Source: Actinomycetota bacterium (GTDB taxonomy: Bacteria > Actinomycetota > Actinomycetes > Nanopelagicales > Nanopelagicaceae). From it: DNA of 30,622 bases. The notes under the pieces were generated by a model. The model was not told the origin of the DNA, made no database searches, and worked only from the letters and a program-made list of their open reading frames with translations. Shown here one piece after another: positions 1-8,924 of this stretch (position 1 is its first letter; each line of letters starts with the position of its first letter). A program made the position numbers and the translations under genes. The stretch covers positions 1 to 30,622 of the forward strand of contig WLRX01000001.1 of the NCBI GenBank assembly GCA_009706135.1. Direction: 5' to 3'.

Positions 1-1
1 A

Positions 2-784
2 GTTGCTCATACAGCTCCAGAAAAACTAGCCAAAATTCCAGTTGATGCAAACGCTGGCATCACACCGGCTAAGGCCAAAGAAATCATTGCTGCAGCAGCT
101 TTTCCAACTGATATTGCTCCACAAGTCGAAGCAGTTCTGTTAACTCTTTGGAAAGTTTTCCAATCAGAAGATGCCACTCTTGTGGAAATCAATCCATTAG
201 TAAAAACAGTTGATGGAAAAATTATCGCCCTAGATGGCAAAGTAACTTTGGATGACAATGCTGGATTTAGACACCTAGATCACGAAGCACTCATCGATCA
301 TGCCGAGACAAATGCCTTAGAGGCGGCAGCAAAAGAGAAGGATCTCAACTACGTAAAACTCGATGGTCAAGTTGGAATTATTGGCAATGGTGCTGGACTC
401 GTAATGAGCACACTTGATGTCGTTGCATACGCTGGTGAAAAATTTGGGGGAGTACGCCCGGCAAACTTCTTAGACATTGGTGGCGGAGCATCCGCGCAAG
501 TTATGGCAGATGGGCTTTCAATAATTTTGGGTGATACCGATGTGAAGAGTGTATTTGTGAATGTATTCGGTGGAATTACTGCGTGTGATGCGGTTGCAAA
601 CGGAATTGTTCAGGCGCTCGAACTTCTTGGTTCTAAAGCGACAAAGCCAATCGTTGTTCGCTTAGATGGAAATAACGTTATTGAAGGACGTGCAATATTA
701 AAAGCTGCAGCTCATCCGCTTATTGAGCAGGTAGACACCATGGATGGTGCAGCAAATCGCGCTGCAGAATTGGCGGCCAAGTAA
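2..784 (+). CDS. sucC: Succinate-CoA ligase (ADP-forming) subunit beta, 5' end missing
   Basis: This is the C-terminal 260 residues of the beta subunit of succinyl-CoA synthetase, which makes succinate and a nucleoside triphosphate from succinyl-CoA in the TCA cycle. The frame is open from base 2, so the start and roughly the first third of the usual 390 or so residues (most of the ATP-grasp domain) lie outside the window. Family motifs seen are VEINPLV at the end of the ATP-grasp part, [21 protein letters not shown] and VNVFGGI in the ligase domain that contacts the alpha subunit. The stop TAA shares its last base with the sucD ATG, which implies translational coupling. Identification is firm; nucleotide specificity (ADP or GDP) cannot be read here. 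Confidence 0.96.
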   Translation, partial: VAHTAPEKLAKIPVDANAGITPAKAKEIIAAAAFPTDIAPQVEAVLLTLWKVFQSEDATLVEINPLVKTVDGKIIALDGKVTLDDNAGFRHLDHEALIDHAETNALEAAAKEKDLNYVKLDGQVGIIGNGAGLVMSTLDVVAYAGEKFGGVRPANFLDIGGGASAQVMADGLSIILGDTDVKSVFVNVFGGITACDAVANGIVQALELLGSKATKPIVVRLDGNNVIEGRAILKAAAHPLIEQVDTMDGAANRAAELAAK

Positions 785-1665
785 TGTCCATTTTTATTAA
801 TGAAAAAAGTATCGTCATCGTTCAAGGAATGACGGGCGCTGAAGGAACCAAACATACAAAGCGTATGCTCGCATCTGGAACCAAAATTGTTGGTGGCGTG
901 ACACCTGGCAAGGGTGGCCAAAGCGTTGATATTGATGGATATGCATTGCCAGTTTTTAACACTGTCGCAGAAGCCATGAGTGCGACAGGAGCAAACACTT
1001 CAGTTGTATTTGTTCCGCCAAAATTTGCAAAGGCAGCCGTTATCGATGCGATTGATGCAGCTATGCCACTTGTTGTAGTTATTACTGAAGGAATACCTGT
1101 TCATGATTCTGCCAGTTTCTATGCACATGCAGAAAGCAAAGGAACAACTCGAATTATTGGACCAAATTGTCCAGGACTCATTAGTCCCGGTAAATCAAAT
1201 GTTGGAATCATTCCTGCAGATATTACGAAGAGCGGACCAATTGGTTTAGTTTCAAAATCAGGAACATTGACCTATCAAATGATGTTTGAATTGCGAGATA
1301 TTGGTTTTAGTACCGCGGTAGGAATTGGTGGAGATCCAGTTATAGGAACAACGCATATTGATTGCTTGCGCGCATTTCAAGATGATCCTGATACAAAAGC
1401 GATTGTGATGATAGGTGAGATTGGTGGAGACGCCGAAGAGCGCGCAGCTGCATTTATTAGTGAATATGTCACTAAACCAGTCGTAGGTTATGTCGCAGGT
1501 TTTACAGCTCCCGAAGGCAAAACAATGGGACATGCCGGTGCAATAGTTTCTGGATCCTCAGGAACAGCACAAGGCAAGCAAGATGCACTTGAAGCAGCCG
1601 GAGTCAAAGTTGGCAAGACGCCAAGTGAGAGCGCGCAATTAATGCGCGCAATATTGGGGCGCTAA
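784..1665 (+). CDS. sucD: Succinate-CoA ligase subunit alpha
   Basis: Alpha subunit of succinyl-CoA synthetase, 293 residues, the normal length. It binds CoA and carries the phosphohistidine intermediate. Visible motifs: the CoA-binding Rossmann part at the N-terminus (VQGMTGAEG near residues 13-21, GGVTPGKGG near 37-45), [13 protein letters not shown] near 124-136, SKSGTLTYQ near 157-165, GGDPVIGT near 182-189, and GHAGAIVSG where His250 is the expected phosphorylated residue. The start overlaps the sucC stop by one base (TAATG), so the two subunits should be made in equal amounts. The next gene begins five bases after the stop. Confidence 0.97.
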   Translation: MSIFINEKSIVIVQGMTGAEGTKHTKRMLASGTKIVGGVTPGKGGQSVDIDGYALPVFNTVAEAMSATGANTSVVFVPPKFAKAAVIDAIDAAMPLVVVITEGIPVHDSASFYAHAESKGTTRIIGPNCPGLISPGKSNVGIIPADITKSGPIGLVSKSGTLTYQMMFELRDIGFSTAVGIGGDPVIGTTHIDCLRAFQDDPDTKAIVMIGEIGGDAEERAAAFISEYVTKPVVGYVAGFTAPEGKTMGHAGAIVSGSSGTAQGKQDALEAAGVKVGKTPSESAQLMRAILGR

Positions 1666-1670
1666 TTCAA

Positions 1671-2771
1671 ATGTTTCAACGTGTCCTATCGGTCTCGTTG
1701 TCACAAGTTATTCGTAGCATCGCACTTGTACTACTTCCAATTTCATTCTTAACTTTAATTGCATGGGCCACTGCTGGCAGTATTACTGGAAATACTTCAG
1801 ATCCAATTCGTGCCGCTGTATGGGTGTGGCTGGGAGTTCATAACATCCCATTTGCATTGAACCTGCCTCCTGCTGGAGTCGAAGGTTATCTTTCGTACTT
1901 ACCACTGGGCGGCTTACTATTTCCATTTTTGGCAATTAGAAGTTCATTTGCACGTATTGTCGAAAAACTAGATAAAGAAACTCATTCAATAAATATTGCC
2001 CGAGTGCACTTTACTGTGATTTATTGCCTAATTGCTGAACTTCTAATTCTTGTAACAAATACCGACGCAATTCGTCCAGTTTGGTATTTAGCAATTGCGA
2101 TTTTAATCCCAGCTGTTTATCTCACAACATTAACAGTGGGTAAAAAAGTCACACTAACCCAACCCTTAAATTTTGGCACACGAATAGTTGCGCTACTTCT
2201 TGGGATCAGCTCATTATTTCTCACATTTTCTTTGTTCATGAATCTTTCAACTGTTAGAGATTTAACAACAGTTTTACAGCCAGGAATCTTCGGTGGATTC
2301 TTACTGCTGTTAATAAACATTGTGTACCTACCAAATGCAGCAGTTTCATCAATGGCATATTTAAGTGGCACTGGTTTTGGAGTTGGAACGGATACATTAG
2401 TTTCGCCCTTAGAACATAACGTCGCACAAATTCCTGCTCTTCCCATACTTGGAGCACTGCCAAACACTGAGCATCCACAATTTTTATTCTCAATATTTTT
2501 CTTCGTGATGGCTGGTGCACTGTTAGCAAGTTGGACAATCGCATTAAGCACTAGAGTTCTGTGGCAAAGTTATTTCATTAGTGTCGCCAGCATTTTTATT
2601 CTTACCTATTTTTCAAGCGGATCATTACTCACTCAAGAAATGTCTACAGTTGGCCCGTCATTATGGAAATTTCCACTCAGTGTGGCAGTTGAGATGGGAA
2701 TCGGAATTGCATTTGCGATTTTGATCCCGCAGATTTCGCTACCTTCTCGTAAGGAAAAATTCAGTGAGTAA
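1671..2771 (+). CDS. PerM-like DUF6350 integral membrane protein
   Basis: Multi-pass membrane protein of 366 residues with about eight or nine hydrophobic segments, for example near residues 15-36, 112-132, 136-156, 171-190, 204-225, 270-291, 299-320 and 333-355, and no soluble catalytic domain. I assign it to DUF6350 from its topology and above all its position: in Mycobacterium tuberculosis the membrane protein PerM (Rv0955), linked to cell division and persistence, lies between sucD and purN as here. The gene starts five bases after sucD without an obvious ribosome-binding site and overlaps purN by eight bases, so it looks translationally coupled on both sides. A role in cell division is inferred from the mycobacterial homologue, not from any residue seen here. 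Confidence 0.8.
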   Translation: MFQRVLSVSLSQVIRSIALVLLPISFLTLIAWATAGSITGNTSDPIRAAVWVWLGVHNIPFALNLPPAGVEGYLSYLPLGGLLFPFLAIRSSFARIVEKLDKETHSINIARVHFTVIYCLIAELLILVTNTDAIRPVWYLAIAILIPAVYLTTLTVGKKVTLTQPLNFGTRIVALLLGISSLFLTFSLFMNLSTVRDLTTVLQPGIFGGFLLLLINIVYLPNAAVSSMAYLSGTGFGVGTDTLVSPLEHNVAQIPALPILGALPNTEHPQFLFSIFFFVMAGALLASWTIALSTRVLWQSYFISVASIFILTYFSSGSLLTQEMSTVGPSLWKFPLSVAVEMGIGIAFAILIPQISLPSRKEKFSE

Positions 2772-3339
2772 GTGTATTTTGATTCTGGCATCAGGCACAG
2801 GTTCACTAGCAGAGGCAATAATCCTGGCAACGCATAGCGGAGAAATTTCTGGCAACGTAATCGGTGTATTAACGGATCAACCAGAGTCGCAAGTTGTTGC
2901 AAGGTGCGCTGTACTCGAAGTTCCAATAATTACCCACCCTATGAACAGTGATCGTAAAAGTTGGGATGATGAACTTTTCTTGATTGTGCAATCTCTTAAT
3001 CCAACACTTGTAGTCAGTGCTGGGTTTATGCGAATCCTGGCACCTGAATTTGTTTCAACGTTTAATGTTATTAATAGTCATCCTGCTCTTTTGCCAAATT
3101 TTCCTGGCGCCCATGCTGTGCGAGATGCACTAGCAGCAAAGGTTGCAGCAACAGGAGCAACAATTCATTGGGTTGATGCGGGCATGGATACCGGAAAAGT
3201 TATTGCCCAGCGCGAGGTGCCGGTGCTCGAAGGTGACACCGAAGCACTTTTGCATGAGCGCATTAAGATTGTTGAACGCGGTCTCATCGTGGCGACCATT
3301 TCAGATTTGTTGGCATCAATGGAGAATAATCATGAGTGA
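2764..3339 (+). CDS. purN: Phosphoribosylglycinamide formyltransferase (GAR transformylase)
   Basis: Transfers a formyl group from 10-formyl-tetrahydrofolate to GAR, the third step of de novo IMP synthesis. It has 191 residues, normal for PurN. Visible are the phosphate-binding SGTGS near residues 10-14 and the catalytic set of Asn104 and His106 in [12 protein letters not shown] plus Asp142 in [10 protein letters not shown]. The start is GTG and overlaps the PerM-like gene by eight bases; the stop overlaps purH by eight bases. This tight chain points to one transcript running from sucC to purH. Identification is secure. Confidence 0.96.
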   Translation: MSKCILILASGTGSLAEAIILATHSGEISGNVIGVLTDQPESQVVARCAVLEVPIITHPMNSDRKSWDDELFLIVQSLNPTLVVSAGFMRILAPEFVSTFNVINSHPALLPNFPGAHAVRDALAAKVAATGATIHWVDAGMDTGKVIAQREVPVLEGDTEALLHERIKIVERGLIVATISDLLASMENNHE

Positions 3340-4873
3340 TCGCAAAAAAATTCGCAGGGCACTCATTAGCGTTTATGACAAGAGCCGTTTAGAAGAAATT
3401 GGCAAGGCTCTTAATGCAGCCGGAATTCAAATAGTTTCAACAGGATCAACGGCAAAAACACTTGCTGAAGCAGGCGTTAAAGTAACTGAAGTAAGTACCG
3501 TCACTGGATTTCCAGAAATTATGGGCGGCAGAGTCAAGACTTTGCACCCAATTATTCACTCTGGAATTCTTGCAGATCAAAATAATCCTGAACATGTCTC
3601 TGCAATCAAGGATTTAGGTATCGAAGCATTTGATCTTGTAATTATCAATCTATATCCATTCGCAGAAACAATTGCATCCGGTGCATCGTTTGAGGAAAGT
3701 ATTGAACAAATCGATATTGGTGGTCCAGCAATGCTGCGGGGAGCGGCAAAAAATCATGGATCAGTTGGCGTTATCTGTAAAACTGATCAATATGATCAAT
3801 TAATTGCGGCGATTTCTACGGGAGGCTTTACTGCACAGGAACGTCTTCGATTGGCCCTAGAAGTTTTTAGAACAACTGCTGAATATGACTTAACAATTGC
3901 CAACTGGGTTGGACGTAATCAGAATTCAATTCTGCCAGATTGGTTTGGCAGAATCTTTAAACAAGAAAACATTCTGCGCTATGGAGAAAATCCACATCAG
4001 GCGGCAGCGATTTATAGTAGTGGTCCAGTGGGAATTGTTGATTCCAAACAATTACACGGCAAAGAAATGTCATTTAATAATTACACAGATGCAGATGCTG
4101 CATGGCGCGCCGCATTTGATCACACAGAACCGTGCGTAGCAATAATCAAGCACGCAAATCCATGCGGAATCGCAATTGGAAAAGATATTGCAACTGCTTA
4201 TTCAAAAGCTCACCAATGCGATCCGGTCTCCGCATTCGGGGGAGTTGTAGCAGCCAATCGAATTGTTACGACAGAGATGGCGCAAGCATTGTCGGAGATA
4301 TTTACTGAAGTTCTTATTGCTCCGGGTTATGAGAGCGGCGCACTTGAAATTCTCTGCCAAAAACCTTCTATTCGTATTGTGCAATGTGAAGTAGCTACCT
4401 TAAATTCAATTGAAATGCGCAGCGTTAGCGGTGGGATATTGCTCCAAGAGTTAGATGAAATAAATGCTGAAGGTGACTCACCATCTTCCTGGAAGTTAGT
4501 TGCGGGACCGCAAGTTTCTTCTGAAACTTTTAAAGATCTTGAATTTGCTTGGCGTGCTGTTCGAGCAGTTAAAAGCAATGCAATTTTATTAGCCAAAGAT
4601 GGCGCAAGCGTTGGTGTTGGTATGGGTCAAGTAAATCGAGTTGATAGCGCCGAGCTTGCCGTAAAGCGCGCGGGCAATCGTGCTGCCGGAAGTGTTGCTT
4701 CCAGTGATGCTTTTTTCCCTTTTGCTGATGGTTTACAAATATTGATTGCCGCAGGGATTTCTGCAGTTGTTTCACCAGGTGGAAGTGTTCGAGACGAGGA
4801 GGTGATTGCAGCAGCAGAGCAGGCTGGAATCAGCTTGTATTTCACCGGCACACGTCATTTCTCACATGCATAA
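3332..4873 (+). CDS. purH: Bifunctional AICAR formyltransferase / IMP cyclohydrolase
   Basis: Catalyses the last two steps of IMP synthesis. Its 513 residues are the usual length. The N-terminal MGS-like cyclohydrolase domain shows SVYDKS near residue 15, STGSTAKTL and GGRVKTLHP; the transformylase domain shows [38 protein letters not shown] and a C-terminal FTGTRHF. I chose the ATG at 3332 because GGAG at 3321-3324 sits at good spacing and the protein then begins just before the conserved domain; the frame is open further upstream inside purN, but that part is not PurH-like. Like PurN, it uses 10-formyl-tetrahydrofolate, which the next gene product helps make. Confidence 0.97.
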   Translation: MSDRKKIRRALISVYDKSRLEEIGKALNAAGIQIVSTGSTAKTLAEAGVKVTEVSTVTGFPEIMGGRVKTLHPIIHSGILADQNNPEHVSAIKDLGIEAFDLVIINLYPFAETIASGASFEESIEQIDIGGPAMLRGAAKNHGSVGVICKTDQYDQLIAAISTGGFTAQERLRLALEVFRTTAEYDLTIANWVGRNQNSILPDWFGRIFKQENILRYGENPHQAAAIYSSGPVGIVDSKQLHGKEMSFNNYTDADAAWRAAFDHTEPCVAIIKHANPCGIAIGKDIATAYSKAHQCDPVSAFGGVVAANRIVTTEMAQALSEIFTEVLIAPGYESGALEILCQKPSIRIVQCEVATLNSIEMRSVSGGILLQELDEINAEGDSPSSWKLVAGPQVSSETFKDLEFAWRAVRAVKSNAILLAKDGASVGVGMGQVNRVDSAELAVKRAGNRAAGSVASSDAFFPFADGLQILIAAGISAVVSPGGSVRDEEVIAAAEQAGISLYFTGTRHFSHA

Positions 4874-4880
4874 ATGCCAA

Positions 4881-4886
4881 TAAGAT
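4881..4886 (+). promoter_or_regulatory. Candidate -10 element of a leaderless folD promoter
   Basis: TAAGAT fits the actinobacterial -10 pattern TAnnnT. It ends exactly six bases before the folD ATG, so transcription would begin at or next to the start codon. There is no Shine-Dalgarno-like sequence in the 19-base purH-folD gap, which supports leaderless initiation. No convincing -35 box is visible. Confidence 0.5.
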
Positions 4887-4892
4887 AAGAAC

Positions 4893-5732
4893 ATGAGCGC
4901 AACTATTCTCGATGGCAAGGCTTTAGCTGCAACAATTAAAAAAGATTTAGCTGTGCGAGTTGTTGAATTAAAGAAAAAAGGAATCACACCAGGACTGGGA
5001 ACAGTTTTAGTTGGCGATGATCCTGGTTCACATTCATATGTTGGCGGCAAGCATCGTGATTGCCAAGAAGTCGGAGTTACATCAATTCGCGTGGACCTTC
5101 CAGATACTGCCTCGCAAGCAGATATTCTGGCAGCAATCAAAGATCTCAATAATGCAAAAGAGTGCACTGGTTATATTGTGCAATTGCCTATGCCAAAAGG
5201 AATTGACACACAGGCAATTCTTGAGGCAATTGATCCAGCTAAAGATGCCGATGGATTGCATCCCATGAATTTAGGAAGATTAGTCGCGGGATATGATGCG
5301 CCACTTCCTTGTACACCCCGAGGAATTGTTGCTCTGCTACAGCATTACAACGTTTCACTTAATGGTGCTGAAGTTACTGTTATTGGTCGCGGACTAACAG
5401 TTGGCCGTCCCCTTGGTTTGTTACTTACACGCAAACAAGAAAATGCAACCGTAACGTTGACTCACACGGGCACTAAAGATTTAGGACTACATACTCGCAA
5501 TGCAGACATTGTTGTCGCAGCTATCGGTCAGGCACATTTTCTTAATGCATCAATGATTAAGGCTGGAGCAGCAGTTATTGATGTTGGAATTTCACGAACA
5601 GATTCAGGTTTGCTGGGAGATGTTCACCCAGATGTCATGGATAAGGCTGGATTCGTTGCCCCAATGCCAGGTGGAGTCGGGCCAATGACACGAGCGATGC
5701 TAGTTACGAATGTTGTAGACGCGTGTTCTTAG
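4893..5732 (+). CDS. folD: Methylenetetrahydrofolate dehydrogenase / methenyltetrahydrofolate cyclohydrolase
   Basis: Converts 5,10-methylene- to 10-formyl-tetrahydrofolate, the donor for PurN and PurH encoded just upstream. It has 279 residues, typical of FolD. Motifs: the substrate site with Tyr and Lys four residues apart in [14 protein letters not shown] near residues 49-62, [10 protein letters not shown] near 98-107, [21 protein letters not shown], and the dinucleotide-binding [16 protein letters not shown] near 163-178. The gene follows purH after 19 bases and seems to have its own leaderless start. Its stop overlaps the start of a small membrane-protein gene by ten bases, an arrangement seen next to folD in other actinobacteria. 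Confidence 0.97.
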   Translation: MSATILDGKALAATIKKDLAVRVVELKKKGITPGLGTVLVGDDPGSHSYVGGKHRDCQEVGVTSIRVDLPDTASQADILAAIKDLNNAKECTGYIVQLPMPKGIDTQAILEAIDPAKDADGLHPMNLGRLVAGYDAPLPCTPRGIVALLQHYNVSLNGAEVTVIGRGLTVGRPLGLLLTRKQENATVTLTHTGTKDLGLHTRNADIVVAAIGQAHFLNASMIKAGAAVIDVGISRTDSGLLGDVHPDVMDKAGFVAPMPGGVGPMTRAMLVTNVVDACS

Positions 5733-5950
5733 ATTCTCGAATAATTAAAATTGGTAGCTATGCATTGGTTGTTGCCGGTGTAATTTTAGGTGCCCTGAGT
5801 TTTGTTCGATCCGGATCACTTTTAATTGCCTTAGGAACATTGGGAATTGCATTTCCCGCCCGGCACATACGCACAATTGAGTTCTATTTCCCCGTGGCAA
5901 TTGCAGTGGGACTCTTCGTCCTGGCGATTTCACTGCCACATGGGTTGTAG
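5723..5950 (+). CDS. Small DUF3017-like membrane protein
   Basis: A 75-residue protein with three short hydrophobic segments (about residues 11-28, 30-45 and 53-70) separated by a few charged residues, starting at a GTG that overlaps folD by ten bases. Size, topology and position directly after folD match the DUF3017 family, of which mycobacterial Rv3355c, also beside folD, is an example. Its function is unknown; I see no catalytic motif. The coding frame is supported by the overlap and by the hydrophobic composition, but the family call rests mostly on context. Confidence 0.7.
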   Translation: MFLDSRIIKIGSYALVVAGVILGALSFVRSGSLLIALGTLGIAFPARHIRTIEFYFPVAIAVGLFVLAISLPHGL

Positions 5951-5956
5951 AGTTGT

Positions 5957-5968
5957 CTTGATATCAAG
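5957..5968. promoter_or_regulatory. 12-base perfect palindrome before mdh, candidate operator
   Basis: CTTGATATCAAG is a perfect dyad in the 57-base gap between the DUF3017-like gene and mdh, about 40 bases before the mdh start. It resembles the short dyads bound by dimeric regulators such as MarR or GntR types. I did not notice a second copy elsewhere in the window. The regulator is unknown. Confidence 0.35.
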
Positions 5969-6007
5969 GCATTATTACGAGCACATATTGAAAGAAGGAT
6001 GCATTCC

Positions 6008-6958
6008 ATGGCTGGCAAAGTAACCGTCGTTGGCGCAGGATTTTATGGTTCAACAACTGCGATGCGATTAGCTGAATACAACATCTTCGACACCGTTGTA
6101 TTAACTGACATCCTTGAAGGAAAGCCAGAAGGTTTGGCATTAGATATGAATCAATCTCGCTCGATTGAGGGATTTGAAACAAAAATTATTGGTGCAACCA
6201 CCACTGCTGACGGTGCAGGTTATGAAGCAACTGCAAATTCCGATGTCGTCATAATCACGGCTGGATTACCTCGTAAACCTGGCATGAGTCGGATGGATCT
6301 CATCGGAGTAAATGCTGGAATTGTTCGCGGAGTCGCAGAAAATATTGCAAAGCATTCACCAAATGCGGTCATTATCGTGGTTTCAAATCCACTCGATGAA
6401 ATGACAGCGTTAACTCAAATTGCTACAGCATTTCCTTATAACCGCGTAATGGGTCAAGCAGGCATGCTCGATACTGCGCGCTTTACAGATTTTGTTGCTG
6501 AAAAACTAAATGTTCCTGTCTCATCCGTTAAGACATTAACTCTTGGTTCGCATGGCGAAACAATGGTCCCTGTGCCAAGTCGATGCACAGTTGGCGGCAT
6601 TGCCTTAAGTGAAAAATTATCGCAAGCAGAAATTGATGAACTAGTGGATCGCACTAGAAATGGTGGCGCAGAAGTTGTTGCACTACTCAAAACAGGTTCT
6701 GCTTATTACGCACCATCAGCTGCTGCAGCGCGCATGGCAAAAGCTGTAATCGAAGATTCTGGTGCAACTATGCCAGTGTGCGCATGGGTTGATGGAGAGT
6801 ACGGAATATCTGGCGTCTATCTCGGAGTTGAAGCACAGATTGGCCGTGACGGCATCAAAAAAGTTGTAGAAACTAAACTAACTGATAGCGAATTAGCAGC
6901 ATTAAAAGTTGCAGCCGAAGCAGTTCGTGCAAAACAAGCAGACGTACAAACACTCTAA
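6008..6958 (+). CDS. mdh: Malate dehydrogenase, LDH-like type
   Basis: NAD-dependent oxidation of malate to oxaloacetate in the TCA cycle; 316 residues. The sequence is of the lactate-dehydrogenase-like (Chloroflexus-type) [13 protein letters not shown] at residues 9-18, Asp34 at the end of the second strand favouring NAD over NADP, substrate loop arginines 89 and 95 in PRKPGMSR, Asp155 and Arg158 in MLDTARF, and catalytic His182 in GSHGETMVP. The ATG at 6008 is preferred over the one at 5999 because GAAGGA at 5994-5999 is then eight bases upstream; the earlier ATG would overlap that site. icd follows after 14 bases, so the two are probably co-transcribed. Confidence 0.95.
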   Translation: MAGKVTVVGAGFYGSTTAMRLAEYNIFDTVVLTDILEGKPEGLALDMNQSRSIEGFETKIIGATTTADGAGYEATANSDVVIITAGLPRKPGMSRMDLIGVNAGIVRGVAENIAKHSPNAVIIVVSNPLDEMTALTQIATAFPYNRVMGQAGMLDTARFTDFVAEKLNVPVSSVKTLTLGSHGETMVPVPSRCTVGGIALSEKLSQAEIDELVDRTRNGGAEVVALLKTGSAYYAPSAAAARMAKAVIEDSGATMPVCAWVDGEYGISGVYLGVEAQIGRDGIKKVVETKLTDSELAALKVAAEAVRAKQADVQTL

Positions 6959-6972
6959 GGGGAGCGCAGAGC

Positions 6973-8187
6973 ATGTCCAAGATCAAAGTTGAAGGAACTG
7001 TCGTTGAGTTAGATGGCGATGAAATGACTCGTATCATTTGGCAGTTCATCAAAGATTCTTTGATCCTTCCTTATTTAGATGTAAATCTTGAATATTACGA
7101 TCTAGGCATGGAAAACCGCGATGCAACAGATGATCAAGTAACTATTGACTCCGCTCGAGCAATTCAAAAGCACGGAGTCGGAATTAAATGTGCAACCATC
7201 ACGCCGGATGAAGCACGTGTAGAAGAATTCGGTCTTAAAAAAATGTGGAAATCTCCGAATGGAACAATCCGCAATATTTTAGGTGGCGTAATTTTCCGCG
7301 AACCAATCATTATCAGTAACGTTCCCCGGTTGGTTCCTCACTGGACTAAGCCAATCGTTATAGGTCGTCATGCATTTGGTGATCAATATAAAGCGACAGA
7401 TTTTAAAGTTCCAGGACCGGGAAAACTCACTCTTTCATTTGTTCCAGAAGATGGCTCGGCGCCCATGGAATTTAATGTGTTTGATTTCCCTGCCGCTGGT
7501 GTTGCCATGGGTATGTACAACCTTGACGATTCAATTCGTGACTTTGCTCGAGCATCACTGAATTACGGTTTGAATCGAAAATACCCAGTTTATCTTTCAA
7601 CTAAGAACACAATTCTTAAGGCATACGATGGACGCTTTAAAGATATTTTCGAAGAGATTTACCAAGCTGAATTTAAGTCAGCATTTGATACTGCAGGAAT
7701 TTGGTATGAACACCGCCTAATTGATGACATGGTGGCAATGTCACTTCGAATGGAGGGTGGTTATGTATGGGCTTGTAAAAACTATGACGGAGATGTTCAG
7801 TCAGACACCGTTGCCCAAGGCTATGGCTCACTTGGTTTAATGACATCAGTGTTGATGACACCAGATGGCAAGATTGTTGAATCAGAAGCTGCTCATGGAA
7901 CTGTTACACGTCACTATCGCGATCATCAAGCAGGAAAAGCAACTTCTACAAATCCAATTGCGTCAATATTTGCTTGGACTCGCGGTCTTGCTCACCGAGC
8001 AAAGTTAGATAACAACAAAGAATTAGCGCAATTCTGTGAAACCCTTGAACGCGTGTGCGTGCAAACTGTTGAGCAAGGGAAAATGACAAAAGACTTATCT
8101 TTATTGATTTCCAAGGAAGCTCCATGGCAAACCACGCAGGAGTTCCTCAATTCAATTGATGAAAACCTCAAGAAGGCTATGGCTTAA
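6973..8187 (+). CDS. icd: NADP-dependent isocitrate dehydrogenase, homodimeric eukaryote-like type
   Basis: Oxidises isocitrate to 2-oxoglutarate and supplies NADPH. The 404 residues match the homodimeric IDH1/IDH2-like subfamily (as in mycobacterial Icd1), not the monomeric enzyme of about 740 residues found in many actinobacteria. Motifs seen: [10 protein letters not shown] near 12-21, the substrate loop [12 protein letters not shown] near 94-105, Arg109 and Arg132, [14 protein letters not shown] near 131-144 with the catalytic Tyr139, STKNTILK carrying the catalytic Lys, and [14 protein letters not shown] near the nucleotide site. GGGGAG at 6959-6964 is a good ribosome-binding site. The gene lies 14 bases after mdh. 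Confidence 0.97.
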   Translation: MSKIKVEGTVVELDGDEMTRIIWQFIKDSLILPYLDVNLEYYDLGMENRDATDDQVTIDSARAIQKHGVGIKCATITPDEARVEEFGLKKMWKSPNGTIRNILGGVIFREPIIISNVPRLVPHWTKPIVIGRHAFGDQYKATDFKVPGPGKLTLSFVPEDGSAPMEFNVFDFPAAGVAMGMYNLDDSIRDFARASLNYGLNRKYPVYLSTKNTILKAYDGRFKDIFEEIYQAEFKSAFDTAGIWYEHRLIDDMVAMSLRMEGGYVWACKNYDGDVQSDTVAQGYGSLGLMTSVLMTPDGKIVESEAAHGTVTRHYRDHQAGKATSTNPIASIFAWTRGLAHRAKLDNNKELAQFCETLERVCVQTVEQGKMTKDLSLLISKEAPWQTTQEFLNSIDENLKKAMA

Positions 8188-8192
8188 TCTTT

Positions 8193-8924
8193 ATGAAATC
8201 TGAGCGGGGTGCTCTAGCACTTGTTGGCTCAGGTGAGTACTTACCCCAGATGCAAGAGATTGAATCTGATCTCTTGCAACGCGCTATTTCTAAGGGAAAG
8301 TCCAACACGTATATACAAATCCCAACAGGTGCCGGCCTCGAAAGTGCAGATCGAATTGAATTTTGGAAAGAACGTGGAGCAGCGCAAGCTAAACGAATTG
8401 AAACCCAATGTCGTTTTCTTCCGATATTGAAAAGAGAAGATGCTTTTAATGAAGAGTACATATCTGAAATTTCTAACGCTGGTTTAATTTATTTTTCAGG
8501 TGGCGATCCTGGTTACATTACCGAAGTATTTAACCAAACTCCGCTATGGGAAAAAATTAAAAGTGAATTTAATTCAGGAACCTCACTTGCGGGATGTTCG
8601 GCCGGTGCGATGGCCTTTGGTTCAAAAATTGTAGGCATTAGAAAATCTCACGTTCAAAGCGGACTTGGGCTAATATCTAATATTGAGGTAATTCCACATT
8701 ACGACAAATTCCTGGGATGGGTTCCAGATCGAATTGCATCGATTGCACTTAGAAGCGACGAAGGTGCGTACTTGCTTGGAATTGATGAAGACACAGCACT
8801 TGTACTTACTGATACTTGGCAAGTGCAAGGCCGCGCAAAGGTGCATGTCCTTAAAGGACTAGAGAATTCACCACATACTTATATAAGTGGTGAAGAGATT
8901 GGCTTAGTTCAGGCGTTCGCCTGA
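8193..8924 (+). CDS. Peptidase S51 / cyanophycinase-like protein
   Basis: A 243-residue protein with the fold signature of the S51 family (dipeptidase E and cyanophycinase): LALVGSGEY at the N-terminus, YFSGGDPGYI near residues 100-109, and the nucleophile elbow AGCSAGAM near 133-140, where Ser136 would be the nucleophile; His169 in VIPHYD is a candidate for the catalytic base. Most relatives have GTSAGA, so Cys135 in place of Thr is a small variation. The substrate cannot be told: aspartyl dipeptides, cyanophycin-like polymers or something else. It starts five bases after icd with no clear ribosome-binding site, and its last 21 bases overlap the convergent sugar-transporter ATPase gene. Confidence 0.8.
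   Translation: MKSERGALALVGSGEYLPQMQEIESDLLQRAISKGKSNTYIQIPTGAGLESADRIEFWKERGAAQAKRIETQCRFLPILKREDAFNEEYISEISNAGLIYFSGGDPGYITEVFNQTPLWEKIKSEFNSGTSLAGCSAGAMAFGSKIVGIRKSHVQSGLGLISNIEVIPHYDKFLGWVPDRIASIALRSDEGAYLLGIDEDTALVLTDTWQVQGRAKVHVLKGLENSPHTYISGEEIGLVQAFA

Noticed and set aside
3143..3331. 63-codon upstream extension of the purH frame
   Set aside because: This part lies inside purN and has no PurH similarity; the ATG at 3332 has a good ribosome-binding site.
5951..6007. Sigma70-like promoter TTGTCT/TATTAC before mdh
   Set aside because: The spacer would be only 14 bases, too short for a convincing -35/-10 pair. Only the palindrome was kept.
5999..6010. Earlier ATG for mdh at 5999
   Set aside because: It overlaps the GAAGGA ribosome-binding site, whereas the ATG at 6008 has normal spacing to it and begins right at the conserved N-terminus.
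8590..8620. Cys135 as an alternative nucleophile in the S51-like protein
   Set aside because: The GxSAGA pattern places Ser136 at the nucleophile elbow; Cys135 occupies the variable position, so a change of mechanism is not supported.
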